Shown one piece after another: positions 7,912-15,507 of a DNA stretch of 30,180 nt (position 1 is the first letter of the stretch; each line of letters opens with the position of its first letter). The notes beneath the pieces are model-generated. The model was not told the origin of the DNA. It worked only from the letters and a program-made list of their open reading frames with translations, and did not search any database. Location: positions 1-30,180 of the forward strand of contig CAZDZY010000032.1 in assembly GCA_964510055.1 (NCBI GenBank). Reading direction: 5' to 3'. A program made the translations under genes and the position numbers. The stretch comes from DTFZ01 sp964510055. Its GTDB lineage: Bacteria; Bacillota; Clostridia; Christensenellales; SZUA-584.

Positions 7912-7931
7912 GTGCAACATTTAGTGCAATA
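7912..7931 (-). repeat. Island A, gene-distal iterons (two 12-bp-phased units)
   Basis: GTGCAACA at 7912-7919 and GTGCAATA at 7924-7931 start exactly 12 bp apart. Read on the minus strand, which is the gene strand, they are TATTGCAC and TGTTGCAC. They lie about 50 bp past the stop codon of the island gene and match the units at 8574, 18110 and 19216. Confidence 0.7.
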
Positions 7932-7981
7932 TTAAAAATATTAGCCGACGAAAAGTTTGCATTATGCTCAAAAACGGAAAT

Positions 7982-8377
7982 TCAACTATTTTGTCGCTCA
8001 ATACAGAGCAAACGTAAAGCTTTACCGCCCAAATTCCATTTTAAATACAAATTAATATCATTTATTGCATCTAATATTCTCCATTGGTATTTAGTATTTT
8101 CTCGTAATTCTCTTAAAATAATTGGTTTAACTATATGCTTTTCCAATATTCCTTTTGTACGTGCAATATATGATAATCCAAGTATAGCGTTGGCTCTTAC
8201 CAATGCATCTCCATGATTTGACAACTCTACGCATTTATCTTGGGCATATTTCCAGTTTCGGTAATATTGTCCCAATGACAAAGGAAGGCGAATTAGATCA
8301 TCAATATCTCCTTTTTCTAATATACTTTTTATTTCTATATCTGATAAATCTACAAGTGGTTCATAAATATTTTTCAT
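7982..8377 (-). CDS. Small helical (HEAT-repeat-like) protein, orphan
   Basis: This is a 131-residue, helix-rich, cytoplasmic protein with no signal or membrane segment. The middle part, HGDALVRANAILGLSYIARTKGILEKHIVKPIILRELRENTKYQWRILDAINDI, reads like two HEAT-type helical pairs. Proteins of this look are often found as orphan or immunity-type genes, but I cannot assign one. ATG 8377 follows GGAGGAATA, a very strong ribosome site. The coding region is much richer in A and T than the neighbouring genes and has frequent AAT, ATA and TTA codons, which suggests horizontal transfer. It is the only gene of an island bracketed by 12-bp iterons. Confidence 0.75.
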   Translation of the reverse strand: MKNIYEPLVDLSDIEIKSILEKGDIDDLIRLPLSLGQYYRNWKYAQDKCVELSNHGDALVRANAILGLSYIARTKGILEKHIVKPIILRELRENTKYQWRILDAINDINLYLKWNLGGKALRLLCIERQNS

Positions 8378-8503
8378 TATTCCTCCACTATAAAAGACAA
8401 GTGTTGGTATTTTACTTATTAATAATTTGCATTAACCTTTTTAATCAGGATAAAACATTGAAGCAATGTGCATACCTTACTGCATAATATACCATATAAT
8501 ATC

Positions 8504-8531
8504 ATTTTAGTATAATAAAAAGTGCAGTCAA
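8504..8531 (-). promoter_or_regulatory. Probable promoter of the island A gene
   Basis: On the minus strand TTGACT (8526-8531) and TAAAAT (8504-8509) are separated by 16 bp. The promoter lies between the promoter-side iterons and the gene, leaving a leader of about 120 nt. Confidence 0.45.
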
Positions 8532-8573
8532 GGATGTAATAATTATGTAAAGAGAGAGCCAAAAGGTGTGTCA

Positions 8574-8605
8574 AAGCAACATATAGTGCAACATTAGGTG
8601 CAACA
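8574..8605 (-). repeat. Island A, promoter-side iterons (three 12-bp-phased units)
   Basis: Plus-strand units AAGCAACA (8574), GTGCAACA (8586) and GTGCAACA (8598) begin at exact 12-bp steps. On the gene strand the array reads TGTTGCACCTAA, TGTTGCACTATA, TGTTGCTT. It closely matches the promoter-side array of island B (TGTTGCACCAAA, TGTTGCACTACA). A short inverted repeat, ACAACG at 8608 with CGTTGT at 8642, lies just outside. Confidence 0.75.
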
Positions 8606-8879
8606 CGACAACGTCGTATTTCACACGTTTACGCTCGATTTCGTTGTACAAATAGCCTAATATAATATTATAAAAGAAAGAACAGCAGGCGCAAAATACT
8701 TACGCCATGTGTTCATACCTCAGTATTGATGTAATCTGTCTGTAATATCATTCTCTATAATGTAAAGAGCGGGCCTGCTGGAAATATGATGCTTTATACT
8801 ACTGTTTGTGGTAAAATAAATTCGCACCCAAAAACTTCTGGTTTGGGTACCCCATATTCTATATTGGCAGGAGGTTTCC
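8606..8879 (+). promoter_or_regulatory. Xylanase upstream region
   Basis: No gene is seen. TATAAT at 8756-8761 is the best -10 candidate, with a poor -35. CAGCAGGC (8683-8690) and GCCTGCTG (8773-8780) are inverted. In the leader, ACCCAAA (8826-8832) pairs with TTTGGGT (8842-8848) just before the ribosome site AGGAGG. This could be a small regulatory hairpin in the 5' UTR. Confidence 0.4.
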
Positions 8880-10604
8880 ATGAAAAAATATTTGTTTCCT
8901 GTAATATCTCTGCTTCTCGCCCTCTCCCTCTGCGCCTGCGGAGCGCCCGCTGCTGAGCCAAGCGTTACCGAAATGCCGACTCCGACCGCAGCCCCGGAGC
9001 CCACGCCTTCTCCAACGCCGGAGCTAGGCAGCGAGGGCTGGCCGGGTGACTTCTCTCTCTGCAAAGCGTATGAGGATTATTTCCTAATCGGCACTATCTA
9101 CGCCGACGCTGTAAGGGCCGGCGCCGAAAAGGAGCTCATTTTAAAGAACTTCAACGCTATAACGCCGGAAAACATAATGAAGCCGGAAAGTGTACAGGCA
9201 ACCGAAGGTAATTTTACGTTTGACAAAACGGATGTAATGATGCAGTTCGCCGCTGACAACGGGCTGAAAGTCGCCGGACATGTGCTGGCGTGGCATCAGC
9301 AGACTCCCTCATGGATGGGCTCGGGCGAACGTGAGCAGGCAATAGAGCAGCTTCGCACCCATATCGCTAACGCCGCAGGTAAATATAAGGGCAGTATACT
9401 CTCGTGGGATGTTGTAAACGAGGCTGTAGCCGACGAACTTGCTCTGCCCTCTGACGGCGACTGGACGAAATGCCTGCGCAAAAACCAGTGGTATAACTCC
9501 ATCGGACCAGACTATATAAAGCTGGCTTTCGAGTTCGCGCGCCAAGCCGACCCCGACGCCAAACTTTATTACAACGATTATAACCTCGACTATAAGAGCA
9601 AGGCGGACGTCGTTTACGCGATGGTCAAAGACCTGCGCGAGGCGGGCGTTCCTATAGACGGCATAGGTATGCAGGGGCATTACTCTTTGGATACCTCGGC
9701 CGGCTCGGTAAAGTATAGCCTCGACCTGTTCTCGCAGCTCGGCGTGGAAGTCAGCATAACCGAACTCGACATAACGGTAAACAATGCCGGCCCCTCGGGG
9801 CTCACCGAAGAACAGGAGATACAGCAAGGTGTCCTTTACGCGCAGCTTTTCAGCCTGTTCAAGCAATACAAGGGCACTATAAAAAGAGTAACGTTCTGGG
9901 GCTATGCTGACGATAAGAGCTGGCGCGCCGACCGCTTCCCCTGCCTGTGGAATGCCGATCGTTCGCCCAAGCAGGCGGCATACGCCGTACTCGATCCGGA
10001 AAGGTTCTTGGAGTTGCATAAAGACGCTCTGCCCAAAGAGCCCAACATGGCAGCTGCCAAATACGGCACGCCTAAAATAGACGGCAAGATAGACGACGTT
10101 TGGGCGGGCTGCCCCGAAGCCCAGGTAAATATCCCCATAATGGCGTGGGAAGGCGCGAAGGGCAAGGCGCGCATACTCTGGGATAAATCCTTCGTATACG
10201 TGCTCTTCGAGGTAACCGATCCGGTGCTCAATAACTCGTCAACGCAAGTGCATGGACAGGATTCCATAGAGGTCTTTCTCGACCAGAAGGCTGACGCAGG
10301 CACTTCTTACAACCCTGACGACGGCCAGTACAGAGTAAGCTATGTCGGGCTCGAGTCTTTCGGCGGCAGCACCGACGCCAATGGGTTCAAATCTGCCGCG
10401 AAGATAACGGACGGCGGCTACCTTGTGGAGCTCGCCATACCGCTTGCAGTCAAGCCCGAAGACGGTATGATAATGGGCTTCGACCTGCAGATAAACGACA
10501 GCGACGATAAAGGCATCCGCCAAAGCATGACGAAGTTCAACGACCCGACCAACAACTCATATTTAAGCCCGGAAAAATGGGGCCGGCTGACTCTGGAAAA
10601 ATAA
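8880..10604 (+). CDS. Endo-1,4-beta-xylanase, GH10 with C-terminal CBM9-like domain, lipoprotein
   Basis: This is an extracellular, membrane-anchored xylanase that cuts the beta-1,4-xylan backbone by the retaining mechanism. A lipoprotein signal ends in LCAC, with lipidated Cys20. It is followed by a Pro/Thr/Glu-rich linker to about residue 50. The GH10 barrel spans about 55-380: NAITPENIMKPES, HVLAWHQQTP, then WDVVNEAV with acid/base Glu181, and ITELDI with nucleophile Glu295. Both catalytic residues are present. FWGYADDKSWR near the barrel end is also typical. Residues about 390-574 form a CBM9-like beta domain (KIDGKIDDVWAGCPE..., SIEVFLDQKA...YRVSYVG, VELAIPL), which in this family binds ends of glycan chains. 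ATG 8880 follows AGGAGG. It is monocistronic, with a terminator after it. It suggests access to plant cell-wall polysaccharide. Confidence 0.96.
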   Translation: MKKYLFPVISLLLALSLCACGAPAAEPSVTEMPTPTAAPEPTPSPTPELGSEGWPGDFSLCKAYEDYFLIGTIYADAVRAGAEKELILKNFNAITPENIMKPESVQATEGNFTFDKTDVMMQFAADNGLKVAGHVLAWHQQTPSWMGSGEREQAIEQLRTHIANAAGKYKGSILSWDVVNEAVADELALPSDGDWTKCLRKNQWYNSIGPDYIKLAFEFARQADPDAKLYYNDYNLDYKSKADVVYAMVKDLREAGVPIDGIGMQGHYSLDTSAGSVKYSLDLFSQLGVEVSITELDITVNNAGPSGLTEEQEIQQGVLYAQLFSLFKQYKGTIKRVTFWGYADDKSWRADRFPCLWNADRSPKQAAYAVLDPERFLELHKDALPKEPNMAAAKYGTPKIDGKIDDVWAGCPEAQVNIPIMAWEGAKGKARILWDKSFVYVLFEVTDPVLNNSSTQVHGQDSIEVFLDQKADAGTSYNPDDGQYRVSYVGLESFGGSTDANGFKSAAKITDGGYLVELAIPLAVKPEDGMIMGFDLQINDSDDKGIRQSMTKFNDPTNNSYLSPEKWGRLTLEK

Positions 10605-10621
10605 ATACGGATAAACGCGCG

Positions 10622-10650
10622 GGGCCGCCCTGTTTCCAGAGCGGCCCTTT
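10622..10650 (+). terminator. Intrinsic terminator after the xylanase gene
   Basis: GGGCCGC (10622-10628) pairs with GCGGCCC (10641-10647). Inside, CTG-TTTC-CAG adds three pairs past a single mismatch. A short T-run follows (10648-10650). A minus-strand gene ends close by at 10685, so it may serve both. Confidence 0.75.
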
Positions 10651-10684
10651 CGCATTCTTCCCGGTGTTTTATTAACGCAGCAAG

Positions 10685-11029
10685 CTATTCGCCTTTCGCT
10701 CCCTGAGGGAACACCACCACCAGCAGCATCTTAAACTGCCCGGGCGCCGCCACAGCGTGCGGTATGTTAGCGGGCATCACCACCGCCTGCCCCGCAGCCG
10801 CAGTGTGCTCGACCCCGCCTATCGTCAGCAGCGCGCTGCCATCCAGTACGTACACGAGCGCGTCCCCTTCCGACTCGTGCGAACTGATCTCCTCCCCAAT
10901 GTCAAACGCGAACAGCGTGATGCTCACATGTTTGTTCTGCACGAGCGTCCGGCTTACTATCTGACCCTCCTGATACCCGACCATCCCGGCCATGTCGATC
11001 GCCTTTTCAAATTCGATATTTTTCAGCAT
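10685..11029 (-). CDS. Cupin-domain protein
   Basis: This is a single-domain cupin of about 114 residues. The two cupin motifs are visible: ISSHESEGDALVYVLDGSALLTIGG (motif 1, with His and Glu as possible metal ligands) and GQAVVMPANIPHAVAAPGQFKMLLVV (motif 2, with a His). It is cytoplasmic. ATG 11029 is chosen because AGAGG lies seven bases upstream; ATG 11035 is only one base from the same site. It is the third gene after DUF1858 and DUF438, 20 bp downstream, so it is probably in one operon. Small cupins of this kind can bind metal, sugars or effectors; no substrate can be assigned. Confidence 0.85.
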   Translation of the reverse strand: MLKNIEFEKAIDMAGMVGYQEGQIVSRTLVQNKHVSITLFAFDIGEEISSHESEGDALVYVLDGSALLTIGGVEHTAAAGQAVVMPANIPHAVAAPGQFKMLLVVVFPQGAKGE

Positions 11030-11055
11030 ATTCATACCTCTTCTCTCTTACGTGT

Positions 11056-12261
11056 CTATTCCTGCGAAACGAGCCGCTTTTCTCCCGATATCTGCTGGAT
11101 CGGCGCGATATCCTGCGTCACCTCGAGAGTACCGAGATACTCTCCCGCCGCGCCGCGCACCGCGTAGTACCTTATATACACGTACTTGCCGCCCATGCGT
11201 ATCCAAAAATCCTCGTGTGATTTTTTGCCGCTCTTGAAATCAGCCACGATGCCCTCCACTATGTGCACGCTCGCCGGTGGATGGCAGTCCGTAACCTTGC
11301 GCCCTATTATTGCCTTCGTGCGCGGGAATACGCGCTCCCTGCTTTGCGAGAAGTACCGCACCGTATCGTCCTTTCCCACGAACGTTATATCGACCGGCAG
11401 CGTATCGAGCATGGCGCCGAGGTCTTGCACCGAGAGATACCCCGTGGGCAGCGTTACGTCCGCGGCCTGCCCGGCTGCGGCCTTTACAGGCGCGTTTCCC
11501 TGCTTCGGGCTCCATGCCGGAGGTTCGGGTATAAGGCAGCAGCCGATCTCGCCGCTCTGGTCGGCGATATGTTTCCATTCCTCCCCGGTAAGCACTTCCA
11601 GCAGCATGGGCAGCATGATGTTCTCTTCTTTATATATCATTTCGGCAATTCTTTCAGCCGCCTCTTCCGCCTTATCGGCTGCCGACGCGTCCCCGGCGGC
11701 AGCCAGGCCGGCCGCCTGCTTAACGAGAGCGCGTATCTCGTCGTCAACGCCCCACATCACTTTGGGCGGCGCGGTTATACCGTATTTCTCCATGTACGGA
11801 AACAGCAGCATCTCTTTTTTTACATAATGCCTGTCTATCTGCCACAGTTCTTCGATATCCGCCTTCAACGCTTCTAAAGTTCCCGCTCCTCCGGCTTTAA
11901 GCGCGGCGATATGCGGCTTAATGCGAGTGCTTATCAGCTGCCCCAAAGCTTTGTTCTCCGCTTTCAGCGTATGCGCGGGGTGCCCCGGCGCGTCTTCCGC
12001 GCTGTGCGGCGCATGTATCTGTTCTACCGACCCTTTGAACACCGCGGCATGAACGTCGCACAGCCGCTGGACTTCATTAACCGGCAGCCCCTCGGATATG
12101 AGCGCCTGCTCCGCTTCTGATATCTCCGCCGCCTCCACTCCCTGGAATGCGGCCTCAAACTGCGCCTTCACCTCGTCCACGCTCCTGCCCGCGTGCAGCT
12201 GTTTTAAAAGGTCCTTTATTACCTGCTTCCTGTACTCCCTGTTATTGATCTCCTGGCTCAT
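11056..12261 (-). CDS. DUF438 / hemerythrin-like / PAS domain protein
   Basis: This 401-residue cytoplasmic protein has three parts. Residues 1-70 are the DUF438 domain (YRKQVIKDLLKQLHAGRSVDEVKAQF...ISEAEQALISEGLP). Residues about 75-235 form a hemerythrin-like four-helix bundle. His and Glu residues placed for a di-iron site are seen in HAPHSAEDAPGHP, DRHYVKKEMLLFPYMEKYG and MIYKEENIMLPMLLEVL. Residues about 280-390 are a PAS domain (MLDTLPVDITFVGKDDTVRYFSQ...IIGRKVTDCHPP...DFWIRMGGKYVYIRYYAVR). The combination is known from anaerobes and suggests sensing of oxygen, NO or redox state. The start ATG is preceded by AGGAGG and overlaps the DUF1858 stop by four bases. There is no output domain, so the signal is presumably passed to a partner. 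Confidence 0.93.
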   Translation of the reverse strand: MSQEINNREYRKQVIKDLLKQLHAGRSVDEVKAQFEAAFQGVEAAEISEAEQALISEGLPVNEVQRLCDVHAAVFKGSVEQIHAPHSAEDAPGHPAHTLKAENKALGQLISTRIKPHIAALKAGGAGTLEALKADIEELWQIDRHYVKKEMLLFPYMEKYGITAPPKVMWGVDDEIRALVKQAAGLAAAGDASAADKAEEAAERIAEMIYKEENIMLPMLLEVLTGEEWKHIADQSGEIGCCLIPEPPAWSPKQGNAPVKAAAGQAADVTLPTGYLSVQDLGAMLDTLPVDITFVGKDDTVRYFSQSRERVFPRTKAIIGRKVTDCHPPASVHIVEGIVADFKSGKKSHEDFWIRMGGKYVYIRYYAVRGAAGEYLGTLEVTQDIAPIQQISGEKRLVSQE

Positions 12262-12497
12262 ATTCTTACCTCCTCGTCAATCATTTCAAATCCGTTATCT
12301 TTTAATGCCTGACGGATCTTATCCATTCCTATATTTCGCATCACGGCGCCTTTCGGGATCGTCATAAACCGCCCCGCCGTTGCCAGCATGCCGGGCTTTG
12401 TTATCTCTGTAAACCCCAGCCCCCGCATGATGTCAATAAGTTCAGGGTACTGCGCGCACAGTTTTTGTATCGGCTGGCTCAGATCTATGCTTTTCAT
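12258..12497 (-). CDS. DUF1858 domain protein
   Basis: This is a 79-residue protein that is entirely a DUF1858 domain. The family pattern is clear in DLSQPIQKLCAQYPELIDIMRGLGFTEI, followed by TAGRFMTIPKGAVMRNIGMDKIRQALKDNGFEM, like the small helical domain often attached to hybrid-cluster or DUF438 proteins. It is the first gene of the minus-strand operon DUF1858-DUF438-cupin. ATG 12497 follows AGGAGAG at nine bases. Its ATGA overlap with the DUF438 gene suggests fixed stoichiometry. Function is unknown; a redox or gas-sensing role follows from the partner. Confidence 0.88.
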   Translation of the reverse strand: MKSIDLSQPIQKLCAQYPELIDIMRGLGFTEITKPGMLATAGRFMTIPKGAVMRNIGMDKIRQALKDNGFEMIDEEVRI

Positions 12498-12546
12498 ACC
12501 GGTATTCTCTCCTGTTTATTTTATTTCTTTCCTTTTTCAAACAAAT

Positions 12547-12587
12547 CTTATATCGAAAAACTTTGCTTGTATGTTGCCGGGGCAACA
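12547..12587 (-). promoter_or_regulatory. Promoter and CRP/FNR-like palindrome of the DUF1858 operon
   Basis: TGTTGCC-GG-GGCAACA (12572-12587) is a perfect 7+2+7 palindrome. On the minus strand TATAAG (12547-12552) is a likely -10. The palindrome centre then falls about 40 bp upstream of the expected transcription start, with no good -35, which is the usual place for a CRP/FNR-type activator. The regulator is not visible in the window. Confidence 0.4.
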
Positions 12588-12601
12588 AAAATCAAATAAA
12601 A

Positions 12602-12630
12602 AACAGCAGCCTGTTCAAAGAGCTGCTGTT
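12602..12630 (-). terminator. Intrinsic terminator of metK
   Basis: AACAGCAGC (12602-12610) pairs with GCTGCTGTT (12622-12630) across an 11-nt loop. On the minus strand it is followed by a T-rich tract (12588-12601). It lies 14 bp past the metK stop. Confidence 0.85.
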
Positions 12631-12644
12631 ATGTCATTCAATTA

Positions 12645-13775
12645 TTATCCCAGCTTATCCACCAGATCGAGCTTTTCCCAGGAAAGATCCAGGTCCGGCC
12701 TGCCGAAATGCCCGTATGAAGCAACCTGCTTATATATAGGCGCCCTAAGGCCCAGCCTCTCTATTATTGCCGCGGGCCTAAGGTCCATCCTCTCGTGTAT
12801 CATTTTAGCCAGCGCGATATCGTCCATCTTTCCCGTGCCGAACGTGTCAACGTATATCGAAACCGGGCGCGCCACGCCTATGGCGTAAGCTACCTCTATC
12901 TCGCACCGCTCGGCGAGACCCGCCGCCACTACGTTCTTCGCTATGTGGCGCATAGCGTAGGCCGCGCTCCTGTCTACTTTACTGGGGTCCTTGCCTGAGA
13001 ACGCCCCGCCGCCGTGCCGGGCGTACCCTCCGTATGTGTCGACGATAATCTTTCTTCCGGTAAGCCCCGAATCCCCCGCGGGCCCGCCTATTACGAACCT
13101 TCCTGTCGGGTTTATAAAATACTTTGTGTTTTCGTCCAGAAGGCTTTCCGGCACCGCCTCTTTTACCACGCGCTTTATTATGTCTTCCCTTATCTGTTCC
13201 TGCGTTACGTCGTCTGCGTGCTGCGCCGATACCACGACCGTATCCACCCTTACGGGCCTGTATCCGTCGTATTCCACCGTCACCTGCGCTTTTCCGTCAG
13301 GGCGGAGGTATCCTAATGTGCCGTCTTTGCGCACCGCGGCGAGCCGCTTTGTTATCTTATGCGCGAGAGTTATGGGCAGCGGCATAAGCTCTTCCGTCTC
13401 GCGGCAGGCGTAGCCGAACATCATGCCCTGGTCGCCCGCTCCCTGCTCGGCTTTGTTTACGCCCATCGCAATGTCGCCCGACTGCTCGTTGATGGAGAGT
13501 ATTACGCCGCACGTATCCGCGTCAAACCCGAATTTCGCGCGTGTGAAACCTATATCCCTTATAGTATCCCGGGCGATCTTCGCTATCTCCACGTAGCAGT
13601 TCGTCGTTATCTCCCCCATTACGAGCACAAGGCCGGTGTTCACCGCAGTTTCGCAGGCAACGTGCGCGTTCTTATCGTCCTTCAGTATGGCGTCCAGTAC
13701 GGCGTCGCTTATCTGGTCGCAGATCTTGTCCGGGTGCCCTTCAGTCACCGACTCAGATGTGAATAATCTCCTCAT
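12645..13775 (-). CDS. metK: S-adenosylmethionine synthetase
   Basis: The enzyme makes S-adenosylmethionine from methionine and ATP in the cytoplasm. The protein begins with FTSESVTEGHPDKICDQISDAVLDA (ATP-binding motif with His and Asp). It continues with GAGDQGMMFGYAC (the GAGDQG signature), SAQHADDV, then NPTGRFVIGGPAGDSGLTGRKIIVDTYGG, and GGGAFSGKDPSKVDRSAAY, the P-loop-like second signature. At 376 residues it is slightly shorter than the usual 385-400 but contains all the expected blocks. ATG 13775 has AAGGAG nearby. The gene is monocistronic, controlled by the SAM-I riboswitch upstream and closed by its own terminator. Confidence 0.98.
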   Translation of the reverse strand: MRRLFTSESVTEGHPDKICDQISDAVLDAILKDDKNAHVACETAVNTGLVLVMGEITTNCYVEIAKIARDTIRDIGFTRAKFGFDADTCGVILSINEQSGDIAMGVNKAEQGAGDQGMMFGYACRETEELMPLPITLAHKITKRLAAVRKDGTLGYLRPDGKAQVTVEYDGYRPVRVDTVVVSAQHADDVTQEQIREDIIKRVVKEAVPESLLDENTKYFINPTGRFVIGGPAGDSGLTGRKIIVDTYGGYARHGGGAFSGKDPSKVDRSAAYAMRHIAKNVVAAGLAERCEIEVAYAIGVARPVSIYVDTFGTGKMDDIALAKMIHERMDLRPAAIIERLGLRAPIYKQVASYGHFGRPDLDLSWEKLDLVDKLG

Positions 13776-13797
13776 GTGTTTCTCCTTAAAATCTTAA

Positions 13798-13935
13798 TTA
13801 AAAAACCCCGCGTTTGCGAGGTCAGAAAATATCACTTTCTATTACCTCATCTATCGGGAATTGGCACCATGGCTTTGTAAAGCCGGGTTGCCGGGTTTCA
13901 CAGGGCCCGTCCCTCCACCTCTCTTGATAAGGGGT
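13798..13935 (-). promoter_or_regulatory. SAM-I (S-box) riboswitch with terminator
   Basis: On the minus strand the leader contains CTTATCAAGAGAGGTGGAGG, then CCTGTGAAACCCGGCAACC, then GGTGCCAATTCC and GATGAG, in the order and spacing of the SAM-I aptamer. It ends in the terminator CCTCGC-AAAC-GCGGGG (13806-13821) plus a U-run. High SAM should stabilise the terminator and stop transcription into metK, giving feedback control. Confidence 0.97.
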
Positions 13936-13949
13936 TTTTTATCGGATTA

Positions 13950-13977
13950 ATAATAGCATAATAACGTCCTTATGCAA
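13950..13977 (-). promoter_or_regulatory. Probable promoter of the metK leader
   Basis: On the minus strand TTGCAT (13972-13977) and TATTAT (13950-13955) are 16 bp apart, just upstream of the riboswitch. The rest of 13978-14130 holds no recognisable feature. Confidence 0.5.
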
Positions 13978-14132
13978 AGCCTGAAACAGGCGCTGTCAGC
14001 CTTTGCGAGGCGTTGTACATAAAATACTTTTCCAAGGTGCGTTTTTTATCCTAATATCATGGAATTACTATACGATACAGTCTGCTATATTTACCGCAGC
14101 AGTTTCCAGTATACCGCTGTCTCTTTTACTGA

Positions 14133-14138
14133 TATAAT
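14133..14138 (+). promoter_or_regulatory. Extended -10 promoter of the TtcA-like gene
   Basis: TGATATAAT (14130-14138) is a full TATAAT with an upstream TG, as in extended -10 promoters. The -35 is weak. The leader would be about 30 nt and includes AAGGA ahead of the start codon. Confidence 0.5.
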
Positions 14139-14173
14139 TAACGGCGGACAATTAAGTTTTTCAAGGAACGTTT

Positions 14174-14890
14174 ATGAAACGGGTGCTGGGGTATCTTCGC
14201 CGCGCGGACGAAGACCATAACATGATAACGGAAAACGACAGGATAGCCGTGGGCCTTTCGGGCGGGAAAGATTCCATGCTGCTGCTGTACGCGCTTAGCC
14301 TGTATAAGCATTTCTCGCGTAATAAATACGATATCAGCGCTTTTACCGTTGACTTAGGGTTCGAAGGCTTCGAAACGGCAGCCGTCGGGGACTACTGCCG
14401 TTTCCTCGGAGTAAAGCATACCCTTATCAAAACAGGGATAGCTAAGATAGTCTTCGATCTGCGGCATGAAAGCAACCCCTGCGCGCTCTGTTCGAAACTG
14501 CGAAAGGGCGCGCTGTTTACCGAGATAAAGAAACAGGGCATAACAAAATGCGCTTTTGCGCATCATCGCGAAGACTGCCTCGAGTCGCTGCTTCTAAGCC
14601 TTCTTTATGAAGGCCGGTTTCGTACTTTTGCCCCCGTTACTTGCCTCAGCAGGCAGGGAATAACTCTTTTACGCCCGTTCATATATCTCCCAGAAAAAGA
14701 AGTTAAGGCTGCCGTAAGGAAACATGATATCCCCGTAGTTTCGAACCCCTGCCCCGCAAACGGCGCCACAAAGCGGGAAGAAGTAAAAAAGTTGCTTGCG
14801 GCTATCTGCGCAAGCAACCCTGACGCACGTGAAAAAATGCTTACCGCGCTTAAAAATACGCGGCAATACTCGCTTTGGGATAAATCTTAA
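14174..14890 (+). CDS. TtcA-like PP-loop tRNA thiolation protein
   Basis: This is an N-type ATP pyrophosphatase of the TtcA/TtuA group, which adenylates a tRNA base and replaces its oxygen with sulfur. The PP-loop SGGKDS is at residues 29-34. The cysteine pair NPCALCSKLRKG (Cys103, Cys106) and a third cysteine in NPCPANGATKRE (Cys193) match the three ligands of the [4Fe-4S] cluster of TtcA. AHHREDCLES is the family's helix after the second strand. The 238 residues suit the shorter Firmicute homologues. TtcA makes 2-thiocytidine-32 in tRNA; whether this homologue acts on C32 or another base is not certain. ATG 14174 follows AAGGA. Its 3' end overlaps the convergent lipoprotein gene by four bases. 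Confidence 0.85.
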   Translation: MKRVLGYLRRADEDHNMITENDRIAVGLSGGKDSMLLLYALSLYKHFSRNKYDISAFTVDLGFEGFETAAVGDYCRFLGVKHTLIKTGIAKIVFDLRHESNPCALCSKLRKGALFTEIKKQGITKCAFAHHREDCLESLLLSLLYEGRFRTFAPVTCLSRQGITLLRPFIYLPEKEVKAAVRKHDIPVVSNPCPANGATKREEVKKLLAAICASNPDAREKMLTALKNTRQYSLWDKS

Positions 14891-15417
14891 GAAGCGGCCG
14901 GAGATGCGGTCGGGCCGGCTTCACCGCTTACTGAGGGCGTTGTCGTCGGGACGCTGATAACAGGCGTCGGTATCGGCGTAGCGGTAGGCTTCGGCGTCGC
15001 CTGCGGCACCACATTGGGAAGCTGCAGCACCGGTACAGGCTTGTTTTTATTTGTATAACCGTTATTTGCTATCTCGAACACAAGGCCGTATCTTACCTTG
15101 TTTCCAACCTTCTCAAGCGAAAGACACTTCATATCGTAGACTTGTTCGTCTACCTTGGCCTTCGATCCGCTGTAAAAAAACGCGCATGCCTGGTCTTCAG
15201 TAACGTCGTTTTTCTCAGCGGGGGTCAGATAGATGACAAGAAGGATATTTCCGGGGGAAGCGGCAAAAGCATTGCCGTGATCGTCCTCGATAGCCGCCAT
15301 GGTGTCCTGGTCCGATTCAAAATCGCCTATAGCCGTCGGATAAGCCTGGGCCGCGCCGCATGCCCCCAGCGCAAGCATCGCGCAAAATATCAGTATTATC
15401 AGTATATTCCTTTTCAT
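14887..15417 (-). CDS. Putative lipoprotein with Pro/Thr-rich tail
   Basis: I do not recognise the family. The first 20 residues are a lipoprotein signal (MKRNILIILIFCAMLALGAC) with lipobox LGAC, so it should be tethered to the outer face of the membrane by Cys20. The folded part (about 25-125) contains GNILLVIYLTPAEKNDVTEDQACAFF and VRYGLVFEIANNG, which looks beta-rich. The last 45 residues are rich in Pro, Thr and Ala (ATPKPTATPIPTPV...), resembling a wall-spanning linker, here at the C-terminus. The ribosome site is weak. It is a single gene, convergent with the TtcA-like gene. Confidence 0.75.
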   Translation of the reverse strand: MKRNILIILIFCAMLALGACGAAQAYPTAIGDFESDQDTMAAIEDDHGNAFAASPGNILLVIYLTPAEKNDVTEDQACAFFYSGSKAKVDEQVYDMKCLSLEKVGNKVRYGLVFEIANNGYTNKNKPVPVLQLPNVVPQATPKPTATPIPTPVISVPTTTPSVSGEAGPTASPAAS

Positions 15418-15507
15418 AATCTTAAAAGTGTATCCTTATGTTTATATTTTATCATTCTACCAATTATATAACACAAGCCTTTACCTGACAACTGTTTTAT
15501 CTCACCG

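Noticed and set aside
7857..8216. 119-codon plus-strand frame in island A
   Set aside because: It is antisense to the minus-strand gene at 7982-8377, which has a strong ribosome site and promoter; this frame has neither.
7912..8605. Integron gene cassette with attC sites
   Set aside because: The flanking units are 12-bp tandem direct repeats (TGTTGCAC) and not long imperfect palindromes with the attC core GTTRRRY. No integron integrase is in the window.
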